Notes: generated by a model from the letters alone, not told the origin. DNA of 64,000 nucleotides from Chimonanthus salicifolius (GCA_013350335.1 CM023532.1:96754786-96818785); one strand, 5' to 3'; positions 20,661-32,820 are shown, counted from the first letter of the stretch. Made by a program: numbers and translations.

Positions 20661-23520
20661 AACGCACCATTGTCGGAAATCGCTACCCGATTATCATTGG
20701 AAATCGCTGCTCGATTATCGTTTCAGGTTGATTTATTTTACTTTTTATAAAAGTTATCTCAAAAACCCATTGACAAACCCATCTCCACTGAGTGAAAACT
20801 CTCCCCTTTTTTTGAAATGGGAAACAAATTAAAACCAACCCTTTTTTTTTTTGTTTTATAAGTGGAGAGAATTTGAGTATGAGGGAGCATTGACCTGAGC
20901 ATGATTCCTGCAAAAAGCTCGACTAAAGCCATTATCAGAAAAAAAATCTAAAAAATAAAACAAAGTGCCATCGATGTTGATCAGGGAAGAACCATGTATG
21001 TCATGCAATGAATAAGTGAGATGGAAATTCACTTCACGGCCTTTATTTCCCATATAAAGACCCTAATGTTAAAGTGCAGAAAGAAACCACATTGAAAGGA
21101 GTAGAGTCCAACAGATATCAAATAGGCCAAAAGAAATAATCTCTGCCCAATGAAGAGAGGTCAATCTGACAAATGGAAAAAAGCAAGAAGATAAGTGGGT
21201 GGGAAAAAAAAAAAGATGATAAAAGGAAGTCATGATGGTGGCCTTTTCCTTAATTTATAAACTCTCCCTTTATAAATGTTGCAATCTTCTATGAATAAAC
21301 TTGGTCTACTTTGCTGAAATTCTGTTCATAAAAATTGTATCACTGATGTGCCACTGTATTAAGATTTTGAAAACTGCAACCTCATAGTATGCTATGCTGG
21401 ATTTGAATTGCAAATTGCAAGTAGAATCTCATTGCCGTAGATGTCCAAGTATTGTCCTGTCCCTTTCAAATTTAGTAATGCATCATTTTGATCCTTGTAC
21501 TCTGAATTGAAGTGCAAACTGTATTTTTCTAGTGAAAATTTATAGAAGGGCATGCTTCATTGTCTGTGTTTGTGTTTTTCAATATAATCTTTTGTGAATT
21601 CTATGTCATGTCAAAGTAGGAGTTCTTCAGTGATTGTTGTGAATTGCATTATCTAGTAGTTGATTCTGTCAGTTTCATATATTCATGTTCGCTATTTTCT
21701 TGTCAGGCTGCTTCTTCATTGTCATTCTTCATAGATTGTTATGAAATAGTCTTGTTAGGCTGCAGTCTCCATAGAATACAGAATATATCTATTTTAATTA
21801 AAGTAGGAATCAATAGATTGTAGAGTTCATGTACATGGAAAGAGAGAGAGAGAGGCTCTTGATGAGAAGGGTATCAACATTCTTTACAAAATGGATTTAT
21901 GGTGCACCATCCATAGCCATAATTCAGAAGATTTTTTTAAAGTTAGCCTAATTAACAACCTAAAGTAATATTCAAATCATAAAAGGCACTAACCTGTACA
22001 GCTTCAGATACATCCTCAACCAGCAACTTCAGAATTGGTTGAATAAGTTTTCCAGCTTGAGATATACCATATTTCTTGGCATTCTCATTGGCGTGAAAGA
22101 TGGTAACTTGAGAAATATAAGATATGTTGAAGTCAATGTTTCGGTTTCATTGTGAAGCATTTATAGATGGAAAATGTGTGTAAGACATGCTAGAAAGCGA
22201 AAAATGCTAAATGGCTAGGAATTGTGAGAGAAATACCTTTTCGTTGTTGGCTTTGCCTTCAGTAAGGTGTTTAGAATATCACGATCATCATCATAATGGA
22301 AAATAATGTTCCCTTATAAGCCATAATGTTTCAAAAGGATATGTGACAATCACGTTACTTGCCTTCCTGTAAAGTCACTCCCACATAACGTATGTCATTC
22401 TTATCAACGAAAGTGGGATTGCCAAATAGTAGGATGGCCTTGGCTTGTTTGGTCTCAACATTAGAGGGAATAAATCGAGAGTGCTCGTTTATGTATTTCA
22501 TGATGCCAATGAGATGGCTTGTGGCATTGGCTCATGTTTCAGAATTTAATCATGTAATGGGCTTCTGTCTATTTGTGCAGTTTGTAAATTAGGTGTTTCA
22601 TTTTGCCTAGTTTGCAAATAGTTGACATCATGGTCACCAAAGCTTGATTCCATTTCTCTGGGCTTGAACCTTTTTTGTTCAACTCTCTCTTGAGCCATGT
22701 TCTATTTCAACCTTGAACCAGCATGTCATTTCTCACTACCATATTTCAAATCCTTACTGATCCCCCCTCTCTTAGTTTCCTGAATTTGTAGCTCTTGAAT
22801 TCTTCATACTGGGCTGTTTTGTCCTTCTATATATGTGTAAAACCCTCTAAGCTATACCCTTGATCTTCTTTTGTTTTCTAGCAGCGTTTAGGTGTCTTAT
22901 TATGTACTCTTTTACACATTAAAAAAAGAACCCCACTCATATCTAGATCTCTGTTACTCCACAAATCCATTTTAGCATATGCATCGGGACTATCATTCAA
23001 AAAAGGGATCATGACCACATATGCTTCATCGTTTTCCTAACTCGATTTAATGACGGAGCTCTAAGTGTCACTTTATGATGGACTCCTTTACTTGATATTA
23101 TCATTGATTATTGCAAAATATTACTTCATTACTTCTTCTTGTATGAATGATGAAAAGATTCTGTGTTATCAACATGATAAAGAAAAGAATGTACAGCTAA
23201 ACTTTGATACTATGATCTGCACAATTATAATTAATTTATAATGGGAATATGGGGTTTAAGTTAGGGCCCTGAGTTTCCTTTTAGGTCTTCCATAGACAAA
23301 CTTATTAACACCTTCTCCACCATTGTTCAAATCTCTTGCCATATGTTGGACCCTACTATATGATGAGATGATTCCCATGACAGCAATTTTGGCAATATTT
23401 ACTTGGACCGAAGATTGCCTCAAAGCATTTGTGCACCTTGAACACCATGTGTAAAAATTCTTTGTAAACGTGATGAATTCCCCATTTTAAACACTTTGCT
23501 TATTTGAACATAACTGTTTA
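20661..23520. other. Non-coding stretch, intron-like, upstream of the BED exon
   Basis: About 2.9 kb without a long ORF. It is T-rich like plant intron sequence and ends in TTTATGCAG directly before the BED-finger start region. A GA-dinucleotide run lies near 21841-21854. Two antisense stretches (about 21990-22100 and 22225-22600) look like exon remnants of a host gene and are listed separately. Confidence 0.4.
21990..22600 (-). pseudogene. Possible captured host-gene exon remnants (antisense)
   Basis: On the minus strand three short stretches read as protein without stops. One includes KYGISQAGKLIQPILKLL and is followed by GTTAGT, a donor-like sequence. One near 22235-22290 reads DDDRDILNTLLKAKP. 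One (about 22535-22365) reads LIGIMKYINEHSRFIPSNVE and later FGNPTFVDKNDIRYVG, followed by a GTAA-type sequence. The order and splice-like borders suggest a decayed multi-exon host gene fragment inside the transposon. I do not recognise the family. Confidence 0.35.
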
Positions 23521-23529
23521 TGCAGTACA

Positions 23530-23830
23530 ATGTCTAATCCTAATGAGAGGAACGACTTTATTGCGGAGAATGAGATAGATACGACATCTAACTCTTCTAG
23601 ATCCCAAAAAGATGTACACAGGAAAATGACGTCGACTGTTTGGAATGATTTCCATTACGTGGAGATGAATGGAGTCGGGACTGCAATATGTAATCATTGT
23701 TCGGGATTTTTACAGGTTTGAGTAGTAGTGGAACTTCCCACTTGCGGCACCACTTGCTTTCTTGTAAGAAATATGATCCAACACAATCGGGTGCCTTGCT
23801 TTCTTGTAAGAAATATGATCCAACACAATG
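23530..23830 (+). pseudogene. hAT transposase N-terminus, BED zinc finger, broken
   Basis: ATG at 23530 opens 63 codons ending in VWNDFHYVEMN then AICNHCSGF. After a 1-base frameshift at GGGATTTTTACAGG the reading continues SSSGTSHLRHHLLSCKKYD. Together the W..F, C..C and H....C residues make a BED-type zinc finger, the DNA-binding domain of hAT transposases. A 43-bp segment (TTGCTTTCTTGTAAGAAATA and on) is directly duplicated at about 23752-23837. The catalytic and dimerisation domains are absent from the window. The upstream TGCAG acceptor supports translation starting in exon 2. Confidence 0.7.
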
Positions 23831-23837
23831 AGGTATT

Positions 23838-24257
23838 TTTAGTGTTTATTTAAATTTGTTACCTTGCTTTCCATTTATTTGATTGAAATGTGTAAGCTCT
23901 ATATTTCTTATTTTATGTTAGGTGGAAAGAGTTTGGGCTCGCTTGAAGCTGGGCTTAGTAATATGAGTTTGGGTTCTATGTGGATTGATGAGTGGTAATC
24001 TTTTATGTCTTAAATAAATTTTACCGATCAATGTCTTTTGATTTTATGGTTTTTTTTTTTTTATTTTGACTTACACAATTTGTTTTCAATGTAGTGCTAT
24101 GGATGACATGGATGCCTCAACGTTTGCAACTCAACAATAATATTTGTGATGTTTGATTCTGATTTTGTTCAACTCTATTCTATTAACATGATTATCCAAT
24201 GTTTGAACTCCTCCCTGACATGATTGTTTGCTTGTTTTATGGGATGCAGGATTTTGA
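23838..24257. other. hAT element remainder, non-coding
   Basis: No convincing frame. Short intron/exon-like sequence continues until TTTTGA, where LTR A begins. Confidence 0.4.
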
Positions 24258-25881
24258 TGTAACGCCCTGCCCTTTTTCACTCGCCGAAAATCAGAGTCTA
24301 TTTTTTTTTCTTTGAATAAAGAGTGAGAGAGAGCGGTCCGCCACTACGCGAGCTAAGTCCGAGCTTCCAATGCCCGACCCTTAACTGGCCAACCATTCGT
24401 GTGCGTGGACCAAGTCCACTAAAACGGTTCACGCGTACTCAAGTTAAAATGCGGAATAATCATAGATGCGGAGATATAATAGAATAACAATTCTATTCCA
24501 TTTTAGATAGCAAGGAGGTCCATCACTTAATAATAATTATCAAACGTTAAAATATCCAAAATTAACATTCCAAACCATAGCAAATAATCTACGTTATTAT
24601 AGTCCCACGAACTAATTACTCAAATACATTATCCACGAGTAACTTAAACAAAATGAAACTTAATCATCCAAGCTCCTAAGCTTGACTCCGATCACATCCT
24701 TTGCTTTGTCCATCTCATTTGTCATCAACTAAGGTAGATTAGGGCGTTAGACAACGCGCCCAGTAGGTATTCCAATAAGGGTCAAACACATGGGTTAGTA
24801 TAAAAATCTAGATATAATACATCATGTCGTATTTCTAAAACATTATATCCAAAACAGTGTATGATAATAGAGATCCAATCATACAGATAAAACCAGAAAC
24901 AGTGCATGATAATAGAGATCATAATCATGTTGATACAATGCCATGCCATGGGTGTCATATGCCATGAGTCCCACCCATCACCCATATCACCAAAACACAT
25001 AGTATCCTCTTGATGGAAAACTCATCATCAAGGTATCCCCATAGTTGCCTTACGAAAGTCCCGACGGAGTGTGGCCTCTGGTTACCTCTTGATGGGATAA
25101 TGCACATCAAGGTCTTCCTCTTGATGGAATACTCCTCATCAAGGTATCGCCCACGGTTGCCTTACGGACGCCCCGACGGAGCGTGGACTCCGGTTACATT
25201 TCATCCCTCCCATGCCATGCATGAGATGTAAATGCCAACATGCTATGTAATAATACAAATCATATCATTTAAAATTCCATACTTGAAAACATATCACTTA
25301 TACAAAATAACTCGTGAAAATATGAATTAAACCATCATACATATTCCATGGTATCAATGAGGTAGGAATCCTACCAATGACCACTAATGTGTCCTTGTGT
25401 TTTCGTCCGGAAACCGCTCACGATCGTACACCACTTGTGACGTCCCGTTACCTTATTACATATCAATCAATCAAAACACCGTTCCATTTATCTTCCAACC
25501 GTACTTAAGTCCATAAATATGTCTTAGTGGGGTTCGGCCATACTTTATGGCCGAACCTCACTCACTTGGTTTGGGTCCCTTTTTTGATTTAACCAATCAC
25601 ATCCAAGTAAATCATTTTAAAAATCCTAAGTCCACAAAATACACCTTAGTGGGGTTCGGCCATACAACATGGTAGAACCTCACTCCCTTGGTTTTGTGCC
25701 CTTCTTTTTTATCCTTTGATCTTTTAAATTATGTCTAAGATCATGCCATCTTTGTTTCATTATTCCAACACACATCAGTTAATCATCTAACATTCATAAA
25801 ACCTAAGTCCATAAAAAACTTTCTCCATGGGGTTCGGCCATACACCATGGCCGAACCCATGGTCCATCATTTTCATCATAT
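24258..25881 (+). mobile_element. LTR A, left part (interrupted by LTR B)
   Basis: Starts TGTAACGCCCTGCCC and follows the same order as LTR C: AATCAGAGTCTATTTTTTT, CCCTTAACTGGCCAACC, GCGTGGACCAAGTCCAC, AGACAACGCGCCCAGTAGG. It contains CTTGATG/CATCAAG hairpins at 25008-25035, 25087-25112 and 25118-25144, and GGTTCGGCC hairpins at 25528-25561, 25650-25681 and 25826-25862. No protein-coding region. It ends at CATAT, where LTR B is inserted; the rest resumes at about 29397. Confidence 0.85.
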
Positions 25882-28800
25882 TGTGAAGTCCCGCCCTTTT
25901 TCACTCGCTTCTTTCCGTAAAATCAGAGTCTATTTTTTTTTTATAACAAAGAGTGATAGAGGGACATCACAACGTGAGCCAAGTCCGACCTTTAACAGGC
26001 CAACCCTATGCGTGCATGGACTAAGTCCATGAAAATGGTTCGGTTCACACATAACAATATCAAACATGCGGAATAACATCAAAACTGCGGAATCATAATA
26101 TGCGGAATAATAATAGAACCAAGTTCTATTCCATTCAGATAGCAAAGTACGTCAAGTCCTTAATCATAATTAAAATATCATAATTATCCCAATAAACATC
26201 CAACCATCTAAGTTATTACATGCCCGGAAACTAGTTACTCAAATACATGTCCGTAAGTAACTTTATTCAAAATATAAAATAAATCTTCCAAGCTCCTATG
26301 CTTGGCCCTCCTTGCGTTCATCGTTCCCCTGATTTCCTGTGTCATCCACTAGGGTAGAAGTGGCCTAGTAGGTATCCAATTAGGGCTAACACACGGTTAG
26401 TACAAAACATATATAATATCATAATATCCAAAACCATATAAAACGATGCCATGCAATGATGACAAATGCAATGAGTCCCACCCATCACATGTACATAAAA
26501 GTACCCACCACATAGGTCTTTCGGACGCCCCGACGGAGTGTGGACCCTCCGGTTTCTTCCTAATGGAAAAGCACATCAAGGTACCCCACATATGTTTTCG
26601 GATGCCCTGACGAAGTGTGGACCCTCCGGTTACATATCTTAACCCCATGCCATGCATGAGATGCCAATGAAACACATGCTATTTTATAACATAACATAGC
26701 ATTTAAAATCACCTTTTGAAACATATCCCACACATGCTATTTTATACAAATAAACATAGCATTTAAAATTCACATTTTAAAACATATCCTTTGCAATATA
26801 AATTCATCAAAATAAGATAAAACATTGTACATTCAACCCATGGTTTCAAAGAGGTGGAATCCTACCAAAGACCGCTAACGTGTCCTTACGTCTTTCGTCC
26901 GGTAACCGCTCATGATCGTAAACACCTTGTGAGGTCCCGTTACCTTATAATATAACAGTCAATCAAAACCAAGTCCCACTTGATTTACAATATTTTAAGT
27001 CCATAAACCAATCCCCATGGGGTTCGGCCATACACCATGACTGAACCCATGGCCTACCATTTTCGCACTTATTTACCAAATTGCCATTGGTCTAATCTTT
27101 AGTTAATATTTCATTTTAATATGCCAAACATAGTCCCTATGTCCACCAAACAATTCCCATGGGGTTCGGCCATGTTGTATGGCCGAACCCATGGTTCTTT
27201 ATTTTCACTTAATTACCAAAATGTCATTACCTTAGGTTTATGTCCAAAACCCATCCCTAACATTGGTTCATAAAATAATCCTTTAACCGTGACATAAAAA
27301 CCTATAAATTGGTTCATGGGGTTCTGCCATGTGATGTCTAAGTTTCCATTTTCATCAATAATACATAATTAGAAAGTTTTCTAATTTAATATCTACCTTC
27401 CAAAAACAATCCATTCCTTCCATTCTTAGAAATATTCATAGACATACATCTATAGAAAATTGCTTCATGGGGTTCGGCCATACACATGGCCGAACCCATG
27501 ATGTCCAACTTCCTAATTATATCACTTCCCATAAATCAATGTTCCTTCCAAAGACAATCCAAAAGTCCATAATTAGAAGCTTTCTAATTCAGCAACCCAC
27601 TTCCATAATTAGAAGCTTTCTAATTTAGCAACCCACTTCCATAATTAGAAGCTTTCCCATTTAATAACTATTCTCCATTTTAATCAATTAATATACATCA
27701 AATATACCAATACCACTCCATGGGGTTCGGCCATACACCATGGCCGAGCCCTATCGTCCATAATCCTCTTTCTAAAAAAATTATTAATATCCTTTCCATG
27801 GGGTTCGGCCATGTATGGTTCATCATCAACATTGGTATTCCTTCCATAGTTTCCAAGATCTAAAATTCCTGAACATAAATCCATAATTATTTATGGGGTT
27901 CGGCCATATTCCATGGCCGAACCCATGGTCTAGAATCTTCACAAAATTCATCCAAACATCCATTAAAATTCCATACCTTAAATTATGTCTTTTCATGATT
28001 TCTAACCCATAGAAATAATCAAAGTTCCTCCATGGGGTTCGGCCCTTGATCATGGCCGAACCCTATGGCTCATCAACTTCTCATTAAAACACCATGATCA
28101 TCTCCCAATTCTCTTCCATGGGGTTCGGCCATACACCATGGCCGAACCCTATGGTTCTTTTCTTTTTAAACAAAATTTATAAAATACTAACCGGTTCTGA
28201 TTGATTCTTGCTCTTCCAATCCTTCTCCTTTCTTCTTGATTTTTCCCAAAACTATGAACACCTCTTGCTGGCTGCCTTCTCCTTCTCTTAGTGTAATGTC
28301 GTGAATGATCTTGAGAGAGAGAGAGAGAGAGAATTCGGCTATGTACATAAACCGTGCGCCCCTCTATGTCTCTCCTTTTATTACCTCCAATTAAATCTTA
28401 TCTTAGAAGGTTCTTGAGATAGCAATTGCCGACCTTCCAATCTTATGCGCCTCCTTTCCCTCTTTCTGTAATAACTTCCAATCGGCCAATGCTAAGATAA
28501 CAATAGCAATGTCGTGCGCTCTTGTCTTGAGCCTTAATTAATCTCACTTGATCCCAATTTAGAAAGTGCTTAAGATAATAATTCCTTAGTGCCATGCGTC
28601 CCCTTGCTTGCCACTTTGGGAGGGTCCTTTAATTAGCAATTTTCCTTGTTTAAGATATTCTAGCACATGCGCATATCTTAAATATGCAATGTCACACACG
28701 GCCATAAATAATCTATCTCATTCCTAAAATCTTTCCATGATTCCTTTATGCGCATAATTATGGATTTAGAAATCCCTACACACGCTCATTGTAATCTTCA

Positions 28801-29050
28801 TTTAATTTTTAAACAACTTCTTGGATATGCAAATCTAATATTCGGCCATGCACAATCTTTTATTTAATTTCTGACATAATGCATTATTAATTTAAATCGG
28901 CCAAATAAATTTTTTATTGAAACCAATTTCACAATCCGTTGGGTCTTAATTGGGCAAAGACCCAACACTTTACCCATCTAATATCCGTATCCACAAATTA
29001 AATGGATAATATTCATATATATTAATAAATTGAAAATGCGGGGTGTTACA
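25882..29050 (+). mobile_element. LTR B, solo LTR nested in LTR A
   Basis: Begins TGTGAAGTCCCGCCC (a mutated TGTAACGCCCCGCCC) and ends GCGGGGTGTTACA. It is flanked by the 5-bp duplication CATAT (25877-25881 and 29051-29055), the hallmark of LTR-retrotransposon integrase. TG...CA ends and lack of any gag-pol frame make it a solo LTR. It is shorter than LTR C (3.17 versus 4.22 kb). A GA-dinucleotide run lies at 28313-28332. A stem-loop TTGGGTCTT/AAGACCCAA near 28938-28964 recurs in C. Confidence 0.85.
27016..28154. repeat. Cluster of GGTTCGGCC hairpins in LTR B
   Basis: Full hairpins at 27016-27052, 27158-27194, 27466-27500, 27719-27752, 27892-27928, 28031-28068 and 28117-28154; half copies near 27318 and 27797. 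Each is CATGGGGTTCGGCCAT, a 3-6 base loop (often ACACC), and ATGGCCGAACCCATGG. Spacing is irregular (about 90-310 bp) and the DNA between is unrelated, so this is not a tandem repeat. Confidence 0.9.
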
Positions 29051-29396
29051 CATATTTCCATCTTAGCCATCTATTCTTTCCATAGATACCTTTATGCGCA
29101 TAATCATGGATTTAGAAATCCCTACACACGCTCATTGTAATCTTCATTTAATTTTTAAACAACTTCTTGGATATGCAAATCTAATATTCGGCCATGCACA
29201 ATCTTTTATTTAATTTCTGACATAATGCATTATTAATTTAAATCGGCCAAATAAATTTTTTATTGAAACCAATTTCACAATCCGTTGGGTCTTAATTGGG
29301 CAAAGACCCAACACTTTACCCAACTAATATCCATATCCACAAATTAAATGGGTAATATTCATATATATTAATAAATTGAAAATGCGGGGTGTTACA
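29051..29396 (+). repeat. 346-bp tandem duplication spanning the LTR B end and LTR A flank
   Basis: The sequence from CTTTATGCGCATAAT (about 28744) through GGGTGTTACA and CATATTTCCATCTTAGCCATC is repeated nearly exactly at an offset of 346 bp, so the terminus GCGGGGTGTTACA and the adjoining CATAT occur twice (29050 and 29396). Copies join at TCTTTCCAT, a short shared motif. The few differences (TAATTATGG/TAATCATGG, CCATCTAAT/CCAACTAAT, CCGTATCC/CCATATCC) suggest an old event. Confidence 0.9.
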
Positions 29397-30730
29397 CATA
29401 TTTCCATCTTAGCCATCTATTCTTTCCATAGATAATTACTCATTTTATCTAAACATACTTAGGTCCATAAATCAAGAAAAGCATTCATATAAACATTTCA
29501 TTTATAAAATCAGTAGGTTACCCGCTGTCCACTACCCACTGTCCACTATCCGCCGTCCACTGTCCACCGTCCACTGTCCACCGTCCACTATTGGGGTTTG
29601 GCCATATCTTAGGGCTGAAATATGCTTAAGTCCACAATCACCCATTAGTGGGGTTCGGCCATGTGGTTTTGGTCCCCTTTCTAATCCCTTATCATTTAAA
29701 TAAATATGGGTCCAAGATCATTCCCTCTTTTCCTTAGCTTGATAATCCATTCATCTAACCATGCATAGATCCATGAATGACCCATTAAATGGTTCATGGG
29801 GTTCTGCCATACAACATGGCCGAACCCATGGTCCTTTGTTTCCATCCTACCATGGTCTAATCACCTTTTAAAACTATTAATACTTCTCCATGGGGTTCGG
29901 CCATACAACATGGCCGAACCCATGGTCCAAGGTTCTTCACCATTATAACATATTAGATCATGTTTTCCAACATTTAAGACCTACTTAAAATTATCCATCA
30001 TCTCCCATCATTATCATCCTTTTAACACCTTTTAAAATCACTAACATACATCTATGATTTTTCATCCTTTAAATCCATTAAAAAATCACTAATATCTTTT
30101 CCATGGGGTTTGGCCATACAACATGGCCGAACCCTATGGTTCATCATTTCCTTTAAATGTATCATTCATCCATGATTGATTCTTTGATGGGGTTCGGCCA
30201 TACATCATGGTCGAACCTCATCCCACCCCTTTTTGGTCCTTGATGGTTCTTGTATATACAATTTAGGGTTTGGCCATGCAAGGGCCAAACCATGATCTTT
30301 GATCATCCACCATTTCCCATATGGTAATGCATAAGTCCTTAGCCACAACAAGATTAGGGTTCGGCCATGCAATGGCTGAACCATGTTCCTTGACCATCTT
30401 ACTTAATAAAATCTCATTGGGTACTTACCAATTCCGCGACTCCTCCGATTTCTTTCACTCCTTCTTGTTCTTTTGATCTTCTTCTTCTTTAGCCTCTTCT
30501 TCCTCCTTGATCCTTGGCCGAGATTGATCTTGATCAAATCTCTTGGAGTGGTTCGGCCAAGAGGTATAGATTTGAGAGAGGGAGAAAGAGAGAAGTTTAA
30601 AATGACAACTTTAAGTGTTCTTCCTTTGTCTTGAGATTGGTCGGCCTTGTGTGAGAGGGTGAGGGTGAGATAAAAATTCTCTAAGTGTTCTTGTCTTGAG
30701 GAGTGATTCGGCCAAGAGAGAGAGCTTGAG
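29397..30730 (+). mobile_element. LTR A, right part, truncated by minisatellite
   Basis: Resumes LTR A after the second CATAT. Includes a short run of TCCACTATCC/GTCCACCGTCCACTG simple sequence (29525-29590) and hairpins at 29592 (degraded), 29795-29831, 29889-29925, 30102-30139, 30187-30220, 30265-30294 and 30355-30385. The copy at 30265 has TTTGGCC paired with GGCCAAA, a compensatory change from TTCGGCC/GGCCGAA. The LTR stops at about 30730, where minisatellite begins, so its TGTTACA end is lost. Confidence 0.8.
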
Positions 30731-31723
30731 TTTGTCCAATTTCTCTAGTTTGTTAAATTTGTCTAGATGGTTCTGTTTGTCCAATTTGTCCAATTTGACT
30801 AGTTTATCTAATTTGTCCAATTCATATAGTTTGTCCAGTTGGTTAAGTTTGTCTACTTTGTCGAGTTGGTCCAATTTATCCAATTTGTGGATTTTGTCAA
30901 GTTTGTAAAGTTCGTCCAGTTTGTTAAGTTTGTGCAGTTTGTCTTGTTTGTCAACGCCATCTACTTTACCCAGTTTGTCCACTTTATCCAACCCATACAG
31001 TTTGTCCACTCTGTCCTGTTCATCCAATTTAATTAGTATTTCCAGTTTAGCAATTTTGTTCAGTTGATCCAGTTTGTCCTGTTCATTTAGTTTGTTTACT
31101 TTGTCCTGTTCGTCCAGTTTATCTAGTTTGTCAAGTTTGTCCAGTTTGTTCACTTTGTCCAGTTCATCTAGTTTATCTAATTTGTCCAGTCCAGTTTGTC
31201 CACTTTGTTCAGTTGGTCCAGTTTGTTTTGTTCGTCCAACTTAACAAGTTTTTCCAGTTTATCCACTTTGTACAGTTCGTCCATTTTGTCCTGTTTGTCC
31301 AGTTTGACAAATTTGTCCACTTTGTCCTGTTCGTCCACTTTATCCTGGTCGTCCATTTTGTCTAGTTTGTCCACTTTGTTCACTTTGTCTAGTTTGTCTA
31401 GTTTGTCAAGTTTGTACAGTTGTCCAGTTTGTCCAATTTTTCCAGTTTGTCCAGTTTATCTAATTTGTCAAGTCTGTCCAATTTTTCCAATTTGTCCAGT
31501 TTATCTAATTTGTCAAGTTTGTCCAATTTTTCCAGTTTGTCTAGTTTTTCTGATTTGTCCAGTTCGTCTTATTTCTCCAATTTGTCCACTTAGTCCACTT
31601 TATCTAATATGTCCAGTTCATCCACTTTATACACTTTTTCCAGTTTGCCCAGTTTCTAAAATTCATTCACATTGTCTCGTTTGTTCACTTTTACCAATTC
31701 GTCCAGTTTGTCAACTTCGTCCA
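30731..31723. repeat. 9-bp minisatellite block 2
   Basis: About 1.0 kb of AGTTTGTCC-type monomers. It abuts LTR A on the left and the EPRV promoter region on the right (first viral bases ATAAAAAGTAGCGTC at about 31724). The 180-codon minus-strand Lys-Leu-Asp frame here is a translation of the repeat. Confidence 0.95.
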
Positions 31724-31874
31724 TAAAAAGTAGCGTCTAGTGCACATCCCATTTTGAAGAAAGACGCCTCCAATTATTGTACTTTTACTGTTCTCCCTAG
31801 TGGAGAATTTTCTTTTGAAAAAGTTGGTTTGTCGTTTGCGTCCGTAAGATTCTTTCTTACCTTCTTTTACTGAC

Positions 31875-31927
31875 CTCTCTTGGTCGGAAGAGAGTTTGTC
31901 CATTGTGTCCTTGCTCCATCTATATAA
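31875..31927 (+). promoter_or_regulatory. EPRV promoter (stem-loop plus TATA box)
   Basis: CTCTCTTGGTCGGAAGAGAG (31875-31894) is a perfect 7-bp stem with loop GGTCGG. TATATAAGGAGC (TATA 31921-31927) follows 26 bases later. Compared with the array promoters, the innermost stem pair is changed on both sides (CTT/AAG versus CAT/ATG). Confidence 0.7.
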
Positions 31928-32128
31928 GGAGCCGTGTGCTTTCATTTGAAACACACCAACATAAACACCCACAACTAAGTTTAGATTTGAGTTTAAAGGT
32001 TTGAAGAGTCAGAGCTCAAGAGTGCTAGAGCTTGCCCAGAGTCTTGTAAACAGTTTGTAAGTAATGCATAAGTTTTTATAAGATTATTATCTTCATAGTC
32101 TAATTATGTTGTTTTTTTTGTTTAAAAC
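31928..32128 (+). other. EPRV transcript leader
   Basis: Non-coding leader between TATA and ORF0. A GTAAGT donor-like site lies at 32057, exactly 72 bases before the ORF0 ATG, as in the other copies. The acceptor-like TTTTGCTAG of the lineage-beta copies is TTTGTTTAAAAC here, so splicing would not be expected from this copy. Confidence 0.55.
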
Positions 32129-32820
32129 ATGTCGATTCGTTTACCATTACTAAGAAAGTATAATACTGATGTCCGAATCTTGAAAAGAATTGAAAGAAAT
32201 CTAGAAATCATCCGAAAACACTTGCAAATATGCACACACAAACATAATCCTCAACATCAACAATATGAACATCGAAGGATTATTCTGATTCAAGCTTATG
32301 CTGTTATTCAGGTAGAAATTTACAAAAATGAGACAAATTACAAATGTTGGCAATCTGATATGCCTCCTCGCCATGTTTACGAAGAGAAGAATTATTGCAT
32401 ATCCTAAGACGCAGAGAAAATCAGTTAAAAAGATTAGAGAATGAACTTCGACAAATTGATGAAAATATAGCTGAAGGACATTTTATTGTATTCGTCTTTT
32501 AATTCTGCGAAGATCTGGAATAATATGCACGTGTAATCGTATAAGAGAGTATTGTATTCGTCTCCATGAAGAATTAGAATTATTATCCGGTGCTTGATTT
32601 CATGCCAACAAGAAGAATAGAATTAGTAAGATTAATCCATCATTGTGAAGCCACTTTAAGAAATTTGGAAACAACTATTAATCAAGCGAATGATGTTTTG
32701 TATGTGGTAGATATTCCTGCTATCCGACAACAACATGAAAGACTCTTGGCCTTACATGATGCTGTTAAACAATACTGCCTCCATTTGAAAAATGAATTAA
32801 ATCTATTATTAAGGATCTGA
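32129..32820 (+). pseudogene. ORF0: conserved small upstream protein, broken
   Basis: ATG at 32129 gives MSIRLPLLRKYNTDVRILKR, then IRKHLQICTHKHNPQ, ending in frame 1 at 32407. After a frameshift the downstream sequence reads ENQLKRLENELRQIDENIAE, a likely coiled coil matching the minus-strand copy. A further segment (32590-32820, 76 codons) ends LHLKNELNLLLRI, like the C-terminus of the minus-strand ORF0. It is recognisable in all EPRV copies here, which argues for a real viral gene. I do not know its function; small helical proteins upstream of the polyprotein in other caulimovirids are often virion-associated, but I cannot assign that here. Confidence 0.65.

Noticed and set aside
24782..26675. 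Short ORFs rich in Met/His/Trp in LTRs A and B
   Set aside because: Caused by CATG- and GGTTCGGCC-type repeats; not conserved as protein.
25826..30385. Hairpins as a CRISPR-like or MITE array
   Set aside because: This is eukaryotic DNA with irregular spacing and no uniform spacers; the hairpins lack visible target duplications of their own, so a MITE call is not supported.
30611..31153. 180-codon minus-strand ORF of Lys-Leu-Asp repeats, and similar ORFs at 18198-20070 and 53693-54238
   Set aside because: They are translations of the 9-bp minisatellite; a period divisible by three keeps several frames open on both strands.
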